Below, piece by piece: positions 1-7,497 of a stretch of 64,000 nucleotides of DNA; positions within the stretch are counted from its first letter, which is position 1; every line of letters begins with the position of its first letter. The stretch lies in the NCBI RefSeq assembly GCF_947077765.1, contig NZ_CAMTTF010000002.1, positions 310,001-374,000 on the forward strand. Direction: 5' to 3'. The DNA comes from Salinibacter grassmerensis. GTDB taxonomy: Bacteria; Bacteroidota; Rhodothermia; Rhodothermales; Salinibacteraceae. The notes under the pieces are model-generated. The model was not told the DNA's origin and searched no databases. It saw only the letters and a program-made list of their open reading frames with translations. Both the position numbers and the translations under genes were made by a program.

Positions 1-1
1 C

Positions 2-61
2 CGCAAGGTCGGCCCAGGCGCGAATCGTGCCGATTCGTTCTTAGCCGGTAAGGCGTATTGA
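2..61 (+). CDS. C-terminal tail of an unidentified protein (partial)
   Basis: The first bases of the window are open in frame 2 and end at a TGA at 59-61, giving a 19-residue tail ending AGKAY. It has the composition of a real C-terminus but is too short to assign. After the stop the same frame stays open to another TGA at 209-211. The only ATG in that stretch is at 122, encoding 29 residues. I cannot tell whether that piece is a small gene, a remnant or chance. Nothing else is recognisable before the VOC gene at 267. Confidence 0.25.
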   Translation, partial: RKVGPGANRADSFLAGKAY

Positions 62-266
62 CGCGCGGAGTGGGCAGGGACTGCTTTGGAGAAGTCCCTC
101 GGCCTGTCAGAACTGGAGAGCATGCGTCGTTCCGAAGAACAGATACCCGGTCCCGGTGCGGTCACGGTGGAGATTCCCGAGATTGGACTTAACTACTTTT
201 TGAGGCACTGAGGCGACGGAAGTCCGTGCGAAGCGGGCGTGTTTTTCCTCAGTACTTCTCTTCACG

Positions 267-659
267 ATGGCACAGATCGAACACGCTGCCCTCTGGACCT
301 CCGATCTCGACCGAGCCCGCGAATTTTACGAGACCTATTTCGACGCCGAGGCCGGGGCGAGGTACCGGAACGAGCAGAAGGACTTCACCTCGTATTTCCT
401 CTCGTTCGACTCGGGGGCTCGCCTTGAACTCATGCACACCTCAGACCTGGAGGAGGCCTCCGCGTCCGAAGGGGCTGAGCTGGAGGGATACGACCACATC
501 GCCCTGTCCGTCGGCTCGGAGGCCGAGGTAGACCGGCGGACGAGTACATTGCGGCGCGCCGGATACGAGGTGGTGGGGGAACCCCGGCGAACCGGGGACG
601 GCTATTACGAGAGCGTCGTACTCGACCCAGATGGGAACCGAGTCGAGATCACGGTCTAG
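267..659 (+). CDS. VOC-family (glyoxalase/dioxygenase fold) protein
   Basis: A 130-residue protein covering one complete glyoxalase I/bleomycin-resistance/extradiol-dioxygenase module of two beta-alpha-beta-beta-beta units. The N-terminal strand carries a metal-type His (IEHAALWTSDL). The second unit opens with YDHIALSVGS and closes with VLDPDGNRVEI, the usual position of the last metal-ligand Glu. Such single-domain VOC proteins are cytosolic metalloenzymes or resistance proteins, and the substrate cannot be read from sequence. The ATG at 267 is chosen because it starts directly at the first strand. It stands alone, with 348 bases before the next gene. Lactoylglutathione lyase is one possibility but is not specifically supported. 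Confidence 0.85.
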   Translation: MAQIEHAALWTSDLDRAREFYETYFDAEAGARYRNEQKDFTSYFLSFDSGARLELMHTSDLEEASASEGAELEGYDHIALSVGSEAEVDRRTSTLRRAGYEVVGEPRRTGDGYYESVVLDPDGNRVEITV

Positions 660-1008
660 CGTTCTGGGAGTGTGCCCCTTCACACCGACGTGTCCTCGTG
701 CGCGCCATCATCTCTTTGCGGGCGGCCTACTGGGCCCCACCGTTCTACCGACAAGGTCCGGTGCCCCCACGATGCAGTGCGTTTTGAGGCCAGTTGGCCC
801 AAAATCCAGCAGGAGGCGATCACCGGGCCTGCGTAGAATCCTGTCCCGGGGCTGAGCCGCTTGCTTTCGTCCAGGTGGTGTGAAAGAGCACGTCGGGGCG
901 TTACGTCTTTTGTGTCTACGTGTCTACAAAAGAGACGAACTGGGAGAATGCCGGCACTTGTGCCCGCCCAGGGGCCGCCCGTTCTCTGGCCAAGGCACCG
1001 CGCCCGGC
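660..1008. other. Intergenic stretch with no recognised gene
   Basis: About 350 bases between the VOC gene and the SleB-like hydrolase. It is GC-rich, and the forward frames that cross it (631-855, 861-1421) do not resemble any family I recognise. They read as shadows or upstream extensions. No terminator-like hairpin or obvious promoter was found. It probably carries the promoter of the following gene. Confidence 0.4.
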
Positions 1009-1704
1009 ATGAATGCGCGCAGGATGCTCCTCAGCGCTTCCATCGGCGTTCTTTTGCTCGCCCCCGCGCCTGCTCCGGAGCCAGGGGGAGCCAACGCCGG
1101 GGAGGCACCGCCGAGCCGAGGAGCGTCTGCGTCCGCCCCTTGTGCCGTACAGCGAGACCTTTCCCGCACGGCGCCGGCCCCCGCCGCCCGCCTGAGTGCC
1201 GCGTACGCACCGAGAGCGATGGGGACGACCGACACCGCCCGGGTCGCTCCCCCGACCGACCTGGAGGAGCCGACCGTGTGGCTGGCCCGGGCCATCTACT
1301 CCGAAACGAAATTGCCCCACGAGCAGGAACTGGTCGCCTGGGTCGTGCGCAACCGCGTGGAAACTGCCTACCGCGGCCGCCGGTCCTACCGGGAGGTGGT
1401 GCTGGACCCCTACCAGTTTAGCGCCTTCAACCCCGGGACCGAAAAGCGTTCGTTTTACCGCCGGCTGCGCCCGGAGGCCCCGCTGCCGCGCTGGCGGCAG
1501 GCCCTGTGGGTGGCACGCTACGTGCGGCACGCAGCGCCGGCCTACCGCCCGTTTTCGATCGAGACGCGACACTTCTACAGCGAGCGCTCGATGCGGGACC
1601 GGACGGTGCCCTACTGGGCGGACGGCGCCGGGTTTGTGGCCCCGGACCGCAGTCGCTACGTCGTCGACGAACGGCGCTTCCAGTTCTTTAAGCGGGCGTC
1701 GTAG
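1009..1704 (+). CDS. SleB-like cell-wall hydrolase, secreted
   Basis: A 231-residue protein. The ATG at 1009 is preferred over an in-frame start at 880 because it begins an excellent signal peptide (basic MNARR, then a Leu/Ala-rich core), followed by a Pro/Ala/Gly-rich linker to about residue 85. Residues ~86-230 match the Hydrolase_2/SleB fold. WLARAIYSE (catalytic-type Glu99) is followed by AWVVRNRV and a YQFSAFN segment, the order seen in spore-cortex lytic and related peptidoglycan hydrolases. In a non-sporulating Gram-negative this would be a periplasmic lytic transglycosylase-like enzyme acting in wall turnover. The convergent neighbour on the minus strand is a Mur ligase, so two wall genes lie end to end. 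Fold assignment is firm; bond specificity is inferred. Confidence 0.8.
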   Translation: MNARRMLLSASIGVLLLAPAPAPEPGGANAGEAPPSRGASASAPCAVQRDLSRTAPAPAARLSAAYAPRAMGTTDTARVAPPTDLEEPTVWLARAIYSETKLPHEQELVAWVVRNRVETAYRGRRSYREVVLDPYQFSAFNPGTEKRSFYRRLRPEAPLPRWRQALWVARYVRHAAPAYRPFSIETRHFYSERSMRDRTVPYWADGAGFVAPDRSRYVVDERRFQFFKRAS

Positions 1705-1718
1705 CCGACGGGCGACCG

Positions 1719-3350
1719 TCACACTTCGTACTGGTCGGGGAGGTCGTTCTCGTAGAGCACCACGTCGCCCGGCTTCAGCTGTCGCTTGAGAAACGCCTGC
1801 GCCTCGCTGAGCGACGGGACGACGTGGACGCGCTCCTGCGGAAAGTCGGCCTCCGAGAGCCCTTCCTGAATGGGGGCCGTCTGGTCGGCCCCAACGAGCA
1901 CCACAAGGTCGAGGTCGTGCCCGGCGAGAACGGTGCCGAACTCCTTGTTCTCGCGCCACTGCCGGTCGCCGAGCTCCACCATTCCCGGCGTCACGATTGC
2001 ACGCTGCCCGTCGCCCATCTTGCTCAGAATCTCGACGGCGTTTCGCGCCCCGACGGGGTTGGAATTGAAGGCGTCGTCGATGATCGTGACGTCGCCCCGG
2101 GTGCGGAGCTGAAGCCGGTGCTCGACGGGCTCCACCCGCCGGGCCGCGTGGGCCATTTGGCGGAGCCGCAGTCCCATTGAGCGGCCCACCGCCACGGCCA
2201 GGAGCACGTTGAGCACATTGTGCCGGCCCAGCAGCTGGGTCTCGAATGCTACGGTGGTGCCCGTGTCGTCCGTCACCTCGAAGGCGGTGCCGGTGGTGTC
2301 GTACTGAATGCTGCCGGCGGTAATATCGGCGTCGGGGTGCCCCTCGGTCGAGATCCGCCAGACCGGTCCGGAGGCCCGCTCGGCCATGGCGGCCACGCGC
2401 TCGTCATCTACATTAAGGACCACGGGGCCGTCCGGCGCCGTCTGCTCCACGAGCACGCTTTTCTCCGCCGCGATATTGTCCTGGGTGCCCATCGTTTCGA
2501 GATGAGCCACCCCTATGGTGGTCACGACCGACGCGTCCGGCTCGGCAATGTCGCAGAGCTCGTCCATATCGCCGGGGTAGCGAATGCCGTACTCCAGCAC
2601 CAGCACCTGATGCTGAGGCTTCAGGTGCTCGTTGACGGCGAGACAGAGCCCCATGGGGGTGTTGTAGGAGCTCGGCGTGGCGTACACGCTGTACTTCTGT
2701 CGAAGGAGCTCGGCGACGATAAATTTCGTGCTCGTCTTGCCGTACGAGCCCGTAATGCCGACCACGGAGAGGTCTGAGCGCGCCTGGAGCCGGCGTCGGG
2801 CCTGCCGTTTGAAGCCCTTCTGGATGGCCGTTTCGACGGGGTGCATCAGGGCAGCCCCCAGGGCCACCCACAAGGGCGCCCCCAGGTCGGCCACGAGGAG
2901 ACCGCCCAGGTACCACAGCACGCCCGGCGGAGAACCGAGCGTCCATCCGTACAGCCCGCCGCAGGCGACGGGGAGGAGGGCCAAGAGGGCCGTGGGGGTG
3001 ATGAGGCGCACCATGCGGTCCGTGAACGCAAGGGGCTTCTTCTCCCGGTCGCTCCGGTAGCGGCGTGACGAAATGAACGCCATCGGCCACACCAGGAGGA
3101 CGACGAGCACGCCCCAACCCGCATCGATGATGGGCGGGGCGAGCCCGCCTCCCGCGAGTGCGGCGGCCCCCACGCCATGGGAAGGACGGACAACCAGCGA
3201 CGACACGCGGTCGGCCAACCAGCGCCCGTACCGGCTAAACTTATACGTCTCCAGCTGGAAGATGTGGAGGAAAAACCGGACGCGGCGCCCAGCCCGCCAC
3301 CCGGCGAACAGGGTGGCGACGACGCCGAAAAAAATGAGCGCGCTCGTCAT
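1719..3350 (-). CDS. Membrane-anchored Mur ligase (MurF-like)
   Basis: A 543-residue protein. Residues ~1-180 contain an N-terminal hydrophobic segment (about 3-17) and further membrane-type segments around 61-95, 118-137 and 143-170. The Mur-ligase ATPase core follows, with P-loop GITGSYGKTS at 198-207. Later come the central-domain signature DDAFNSNP and a C-terminal ligase domain with TPGMVELG, both MurF-type. Normal MurF has a soluble UDP-substrate-binding domain where this protein has membrane segments, so the acceptor may differ. CapB/PgsB-like amide ligases also combine membrane helices with a Mur core and are the main alternative. The start was set at the ATG whose product begins with the first membrane segment, because the open frame upstream to 4289 is the shadow of the hydrolase gene. 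Transcribed convergently with the SleB-like gene. Confidence 0.75.
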   Translation of the reverse strand: MTSALIFFGVVATLFAGWRAGRRVRFFLHIFQLETYKFSRYGRWLADRVSSLVVRPSHGVGAAALAGGGLAPPIIDAGWGVLVVLLVWPMAFISSRRYRSDREKKPLAFTDRMVRLITPTALLALLPVACGGLYGWTLGSPPGVLWYLGGLLVADLGAPLWVALGAALMHPVETAIQKGFKRQARRRLQARSDLSVVGITGSYGKTSTKFIVAELLRQKYSVYATPSSYNTPMGLCLAVNEHLKPQHQVLVLEYGIRYPGDMDELCDIAEPDASVVTTIGVAHLETMGTQDNIAAEKSVLVEQTAPDGPVVLNVDDERVAAMAERASGPVWRISTEGHPDADITAGSIQYDTTGTAFEVTDDTGTTVAFETQLLGRHNVLNVLLAVAVGRSMGLRLRQMAHAARRVEPVEHRLQLRTRGDVTIIDDAFNSNPVGARNAVEILSKMGDGQRAIVTPGMVELGDRQWRENKEFGTVLAGHDLDLVVLVGADQTAPIQEGLSEADFPQERVHVVPSLSEAQAFLKRQLKPGDVVLYENDLPDQYEV

Positions 3351-3457
3351 GCTGCCGAGAACGAGTGGGAAGAACGGTTGGCCCCGCGGAAGCGTCGGGG
3401 ACTTGAGTGCAACATGAGGTGCATGGTGCGTCCGTGCAAGGCGCTCTGGCGACGGGC

Positions 3458-4234
3458 CTACGAGTTTTCCAGGAAATGACGGAGCCCGGCCCGGACCGTT
3501 TCCGGCTGGTCGAGGTGTCCAAAGTGGCCGGCGCCGTCGAGCTCCACGAGCCCGCAGTCGTCGATCTTCGTCGTCATCACCCCCATCTGCCGCCGTGAGA
3601 CCGCGTCGTCCTCGGTCCCCCAGAACAAAAGCGTCGGGACCTGAATGCGCTGCAGCTCGTCGTCGAGGTGGTCGTTCACGGTCTTGACGAACGTCTCGCG
3701 CATGACCCCTTCCTGGGCATTGTAGTCGGCGGAGCCGAGCAGGCGCCAGACGAGCGAATGGCGAAGCCAATCCTCGGCGGGGGCCTGGAGGGGCGATGGA
3801 AGGGCCTGTACGGGGGCCTTCAGGGCCGTGGCCAGTCCCGACCGCATGTGGTAAGCCCACGACCGCTCGGGCGCAACCCCGGAGGGACTGATGAGCGCGA
3901 GCCGATTGGTAGCGGACGCGTGTGCCGACGTGCCGGCCATGTACAGCGCGATGCGTCCTCCATTCGAGTGCCCCACCACCGTGACGCTTGATTGAATCTC
4001 CGTTCGGATGTAGTCGTGGAGCAGACGTGCGTGTTCGGGGACTCCCCAAGGCTCCGGGGGCGGGGGCGAGGCGCCGTGCCCGGGCAGGTCCACGGCGTGC
4101 GTCCAATAGGCGTCGGAGAGGTCTCGAGTCAGGGGACGTAGGTCCTCCAGGCTGCGGCCCCAGCCGTGCAACAGAAGAACAGAGGGATTTTCGGGGTGCC
4201 CCCGAACCTCGACGTTCAAATTGGAATCCGTCAC
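3458..4234 (-). CDS. Alpha/beta-hydrolase
   Basis: About 258 residues from a GTG at 4234 (VTDSNLNVEVRG). The catalytic triad is visible: nucleophile Ser90 in GHSNGG, an acid in the TEDDAVS loop, and His in GAGHFGHL near the C-terminus. The oxyanion-type LLLHGWG motif is at about 20-26. A cap region lies between the nucleophile strand and the acid. Soluble esterase, lipase or C-C hydrolase activity is expected; the substrate is unknown. The frame stays open to 4441, but the extra 69 residues look like translated non-coding sequence, so the shorter start is used with moderate certainty. It lies just upstream of, and in the same direction as, the Mur ligase (107 bases apart). Confidence 0.8.
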   Translation of the reverse strand: MTDSNLNVEVRGHPENPSVLLLHGWGRSLEDLRPLTRDLSDAYWTHAVDLPGHGASPPPPEPWGVPEHARLLHDYIRTEIQSSVTVVGHSNGGRIALYMAGTSAHASATNRLALISPSGVAPERSWAYHMRSGLATALKAPVQALPSPLQAPAEDWLRHSLVWRLLGSADYNAQEGVMRETFVKTVNDHLDDELQRIQVPTLLFWGTEDDAVSRRQMGVMTTKIDDCGLVELDGAGHFGHLDQPETVRAGLRHFLENS

Positions 4235-4915
4235 AAAAACGCCGAACGTCGCATGAAGAGAACCGCGAGGCAGTCCTCCGGGAAACCATCTGTATATGGC
4301 GGCGTTCCGGCTTCTGAATGCCACCTTGTCTTCCTGGCTTCCCGCCAAGTCTCCTCCCGTGCCTGGTCCACTCACGGACCGAAGGCAGCGGGAATGGTTC
4401 TCACCAGCGTGGAGATGCGCTACGTCCTCACGTCGATTCACAAACGCCGACGGCCGTTGGCCCCTGTGTGCATCGTATCAGTCTGAGAAGAGCACCGAGG
4501 AGCAGAAGACGGTTCGCCCCCAATTCTGCAGGCTGACGACGCGTTATCGACCGTACGGGCTCCGCGGGAAAACTGTCGTGGACAGGGAGCATCCGTTTCG
4601 ATGTTGGTCCCACTGCTGACTTCTAACCTTGCAACTCAGCGGGACGGCTTCGAGCATCCTCCTCCCTGGAGGTTCTCACCCAGTCCGTTTGCGAGGCGCG
4701 TGCCCGTGTGCTGAACTAGCGTTTGGCCCCGTGGCAGAGTAGGGCGTTCCGAGGTTGAACTGCTGCCTCGTACGCCCCGAGTAGAGAAGGCCTACCGAGT
4801 TTGTAGGGTGCCTGGTGTTCAGGGGCGGCATACTGCCGCCTCCGCATTGCGTATTGGCAGGCACGCTCCGTCGGAGCGGGGCTTGTCGGCTTCATCACTC
4901 ATCGAAGAATCGACT
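4235..4915. other. Long non-coding leader before rho
   Basis: About 680 bases between two divergent genes without a convincing gene. It must hold the promoters of the hydrolase and of rho. A perfect 7-bp inverted repeat (GGCGGCA at 4824-4830, TGCCGCC at 4834-4840, three-base loop) lies about 75 bases before the rho ATG and has no T-run after it. rho is often autoregulated through its leader in other bacteria, so the length is notable, but no specific control element could be identified. Confidence 0.45.
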
Positions 4916-6037
4916 ATGTCAGAAAACGATAACGAATCATTTCGGAGACTCCTTGAGCTTATCGGCGAAAAGAAGTACGGCTTCATGCGCGAGCTGCGGC
5001 CGGACCTGCCGAAAGACGAGGATGATCCTTTCATGCCGCCACCGCTCATTGGCAAGTTCAATCTCCGCGACGGGGTCATCATCGAAGGCGACCTGAAGCC
5101 GGGCCGCAAAGGCGGGATGCAGGTGGGCTGGATCGACTCCGTGATGGGGCTTCCCCCCAAAGAGTGGGCGCAGCTCAAGGACTTTGACCAGGGGGCAAGT
5201 GTGTACCCGGACGAGAAGCTGGACCTGATTACCGGGACCGACGACGAGTCGATGCGGGTGCTTGACCTCGTTGCGCCACTGGGGAAGGGACAGCGTGCCC
5301 TGATCGTGTCCCCGCCCCGAGCCGGCAAGACGGTTCTGCTGAAGGACATCGCCGCGGGCGTCACGGAAAACCACCCGGAGGTTGAGCTCGTCTCGTTGCT
5401 CGTCGACGAACGTCCCGAAGAGGTGACCGACTTCCGTCGGACGACCGAGGCGCAGGTGTTTGCCTCCTCCAACGACCGCGGTGAGGACAACCACGTCCGG
5501 GTCTCAACCCTGGCGATGGAGCACGCCAAGCGGCTCGTGGAGACGGGAAAGGACGTTGTGGTTCTGCTCGACTCCCTTACCCGTCTCGGACGGACCTTCA
5601 ACCTGTGGGTCGACGGCAGCGGCCGGACGCTGTCCGGCGGCCTGGACGCGGAGGCGCTGAAGGTGCCGCGCCAGATCTTCGGGTCGGCGCGCAACATCGA
5701 GGGCGGCGGCTCGCTGACGATCATCGCCACTGCGCTGGTCGACACCGGAAGCCGGATGGACGAGGTCATCTTCGAGGAGTTCAAGGGCACAGGAAACTCC
5801 GAGATCGTGCTCGACCGTGAGATGGCCGACAAGCGCATCTTCCCGGCCGTCAACCTCCGCGAGAGTGGAACCCGGAATGAGGAGCGCCTCCTCGGCGAGG
5901 TGCGGCGCAAGAAGCACAACCAGCTGTTCCGGGCGCTCAACTCGCGGGCCCCAATCGAGGCGATGCAGGCCCTGCTTCGGCACCTGCGCAACAGCCCGTC
6001 CAACGCGCACCTGCTGAACGAGCTCGTTCCCGAGTAG
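4916..6037 (+). CDS. rho: Transcription termination factor Rho (short N-terminus)
   Basis: A 373-residue hexameric RNA helicase that ends untranslated transcripts. The cold-shock-type RNA-binding domain starts almost at once (KKYGFMRELRPD, then FNLRDGVIIEGDLKP). The RecA-type core follows: VSPPRAGKT (Walker A), LLVDERPEEVT, VVLLDSLTRLGR (Walker B region), LSGGLDAEAL, GSLTIIATAL and EEFKGTGN. E. coli Rho begins with a helical domain of about 45 residues that is absent here. The frame upstream of the ATG at 4916 (open from 4808) does not resemble that domain. So this is either a naturally short Rho or one of two paralogues. The gene stands alone, followed 130 bases later by radC. Confidence 0.95.
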   Translation: MSENDNESFRRLLELIGEKKYGFMRELRPDLPKDEDDPFMPPPLIGKFNLRDGVIIEGDLKPGRKGGMQVGWIDSVMGLPPKEWAQLKDFDQGASVYPDEKLDLITGTDDESMRVLDLVAPLGKGQRALIVSPPRAGKTVLLKDIAAGVTENHPEVELVSLLVDERPEEVTDFRRTTEAQVFASSNDRGEDNHVRVSTLAMEHAKRLVETGKDVVVLLDSLTRLGRTFNLWVDGSGRTLSGGLDAEALKVPRQIFGSARNIEGGGSLTIIATALVDTGSRMDEVIFEEFKGTGNSEIVLDREMADKRIFPAVNLRESGTRNEERLLGEVRRKKHNQLFRALNSRAPIEAMQALLRHLRNSPSNAHLLNELVPE

Positions 6038-6167
6038 GCGGGAGGACTGCGGGCGGGCCAAGAACAGGGCCGGTCCGCCGGCGGGGGCAAAACATGTTAT
6101 GTTATAAGTGCCGGGGAAAACGTGTCTGGGGAGTGTACGGACTCTCTCCCTGCTCTCCCTCTCCGTA

Positions 6168-6944
6168 ATGCCTCCTGATTCTGCGCCCGACGCCTCCGCC
6201 GAAGACCCGTCGTCACCCGAGGGATCGGAAGAGCCTGCCCTGCTGTATCGCGTTCCGATCCACGAGTGGGACGAATCTGATCAGCCGCGCGAGAAGCTGC
6301 TGGCGCACGGCCCCACCGTTCTCTCCGACGCGGAAGTGCTGGCGCTCCTGCTCGGGTCCGGCACCCGCACCAGCGACGGCCCCGTCTCCGCCGTCGAGCT
6401 CGGCCGCTCCCTGCTTCAGTCGTACGGCTCGTTGCACGAGGTCTCGCAGCGCAAACCCAAGGAGCTGACGCGTATGCGGGGCGTAGGGCCGGCGAAGGCC
6501 ACCAAGCTCGCCGCCGCGTTTGAGGCCGGTCGTCGCGTCGAGTCGCAGCGGCAGCAGGACGAGCGTGTGCAGGTCACGTGCCCCGCCGACGTGGCGGACG
6601 TCTACGGCCCGCTCCTGCGCGACCTCGACAAAGAGGTGTTCAAGGTCGTGCACCTCAACACGGCCAACGTCATCATTGGTGACTACACCGTGAGTGAGGG
6701 CGGCCTCTCATCGAGCGTCGTGGAGCCGCGCGCTGTCTTCGAGCAGGCCATTCTCGACGACGCAGCCGCGGTCCTCTGTCTCCACAACCATCCCTCCGGC
6801 AACCCCGAGCCCAGCCGCGAGGACGTTCGGATCACCCGGCAGCTCGTCGACGCCGGTGGCACGATGGGCATCCCGGTGCACGACCACCTTATCATTGCCG
6901 GTACCGAGCACACGTCCCTGGCCGAGCGCGGCGTGATTGACTGA
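6168..6944 (+). CDS. radC: RadC-family JAB-domain protein
   Basis: A 258-residue protein. After a low-complexity acidic N-terminus (about 1-30) come a helix-hairpin-helix-like region (RGVGPAKATKLAAA, about 104-117) and the MPN/JAMM metal-binding domain with HNHPSG at 206-211 and the following Asp219. RadC proteins were once linked to recombination repair; their biochemical role is unresolved. The ATG at 6168 is chosen because the upstream in-frame ATG at 6108 adds residues unlike the family. It is followed by an AT-rich region with inverted repeats. Confidence 0.92.
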   Translation: MPPDSAPDASAEDPSSPEGSEEPALLYRVPIHEWDESDQPREKLLAHGPTVLSDAEVLALLLGSGTRTSDGPVSAVELGRSLLQSYGSLHEVSQRKPKELTRMRGVGPAKATKLAAAFEAGRRVESQRQQDERVQVTCPADVADVYGPLLRDLDKEVFKVVHLNTANVIIGDYTVSEGGLSSSVVEPRAVFEQAILDDAAAVLCLHNHPSGNPEPSREDVRITRQLVDAGGTMGIPVHDHLIIAGTEHTSLAERGVID

Positions 6945-6952
6945 CTTCGGTC

Positions 6953-7000
6953 TCTCATTTTGGCATTTTTTATTTCGGCACCTTGAGTGCCAAAGTGAGA
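6953..7000. repeat. Inverted repeat after radC
   Basis: A 13-base arm (TCTCATTTTGGCA, 6953-6965) faces TGCCAAAGTGAGA (6988-7000), with one G-T pair. Inside it a second stem, GGCAC/GTGCC (6977-6981 and 6987-6991), shares bases with the right arm, so the two hairpins exclude each other. The long stem is interrupted by a T-rich stretch (TTTTTATTT). It could act as a radC terminator, or mark the border of the decayed four-helix-bundle gene that follows. Confidence 0.5.
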
Positions 7001-7017
7001 AAATGAACCAGTGAAAA

Positions 7018-7405
7018 ATGTCTCTGGAAGAACGGGAGGATCGCCTGATTGACTTTGCGATGCGGGTCGGAGGCGTCGTGGATGCGCCGCCGGAGGACCC
7101 CTTGGGACAGCACATTGCCAATCAGATCCTGTGCAGCGGTCCGTCGCCGGCGCTGAACTACCTGGAGACCTGTGCCGCGGAGAGCCAACGCGACGTTGCT
7201 CACTGAGTTGAGCATCAGTCTGAAAGAGCTGCGCGAAACCAAGACGTGGCTCCGCATCACTCGCAGGGACGACCCGCACTCCGCCGAGCGGCTCCACGAG
7301 CTCACTGACGAGACGGGCCAGCTTTGCGCGGTTCTCTCCCAGTCCGCTCATATGGCGGAGGGGGAAGGTGGAGGCCGGTGGAAGAAGCTTGCCAATGCTC
7401 AATGA
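7018..7405 (+). pseudogene. Four-helix-bundle (S23/IVP-type) protein, frameshifted
   Basis: Two overlapping reading frames together encode one recognisable four-helix-bundle protein. Frame one gives MSLEEREDRLIDFAMRVGG through LNYLETCAAESQRDV, then stops at a TGA (7204-7206). The continuation, LSISLKELRETKTWLR through LTDETGQLCAVLSQS, lies one base further on (frame of 7172). Dropping one base near 7190-7200 joins them exactly where family members read AAES-RD-xx-LSISLKELRE. Members occur as intervening-sequence proteins in 23S rRNA genes and as stand-alone genes of unknown function. The gene is probably broken, although a +1 programmed shift or a sequence error would look the same. No other lesion is seen. 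Confidence 0.8.
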
Positions 7406-7497
7406 ACAATAGGGACTTCCCGTTGCATCCAGCACACGCGCTTGATACACTCTAGTATTGCGTCCGCAATCCTTCTTCACTACGGTTCCCAGCGTCC

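Noticed and set aside
4824-4840. GGCGGCA/TGCCGCC hairpin before rho
   Set aside because: No T-run after it, so not called a terminator; left as a leader feature only.
4819-6090. 423-codon minus-strand frame
   Set aside because: Shadow of rho, Ser/Arg-rich, no motif.
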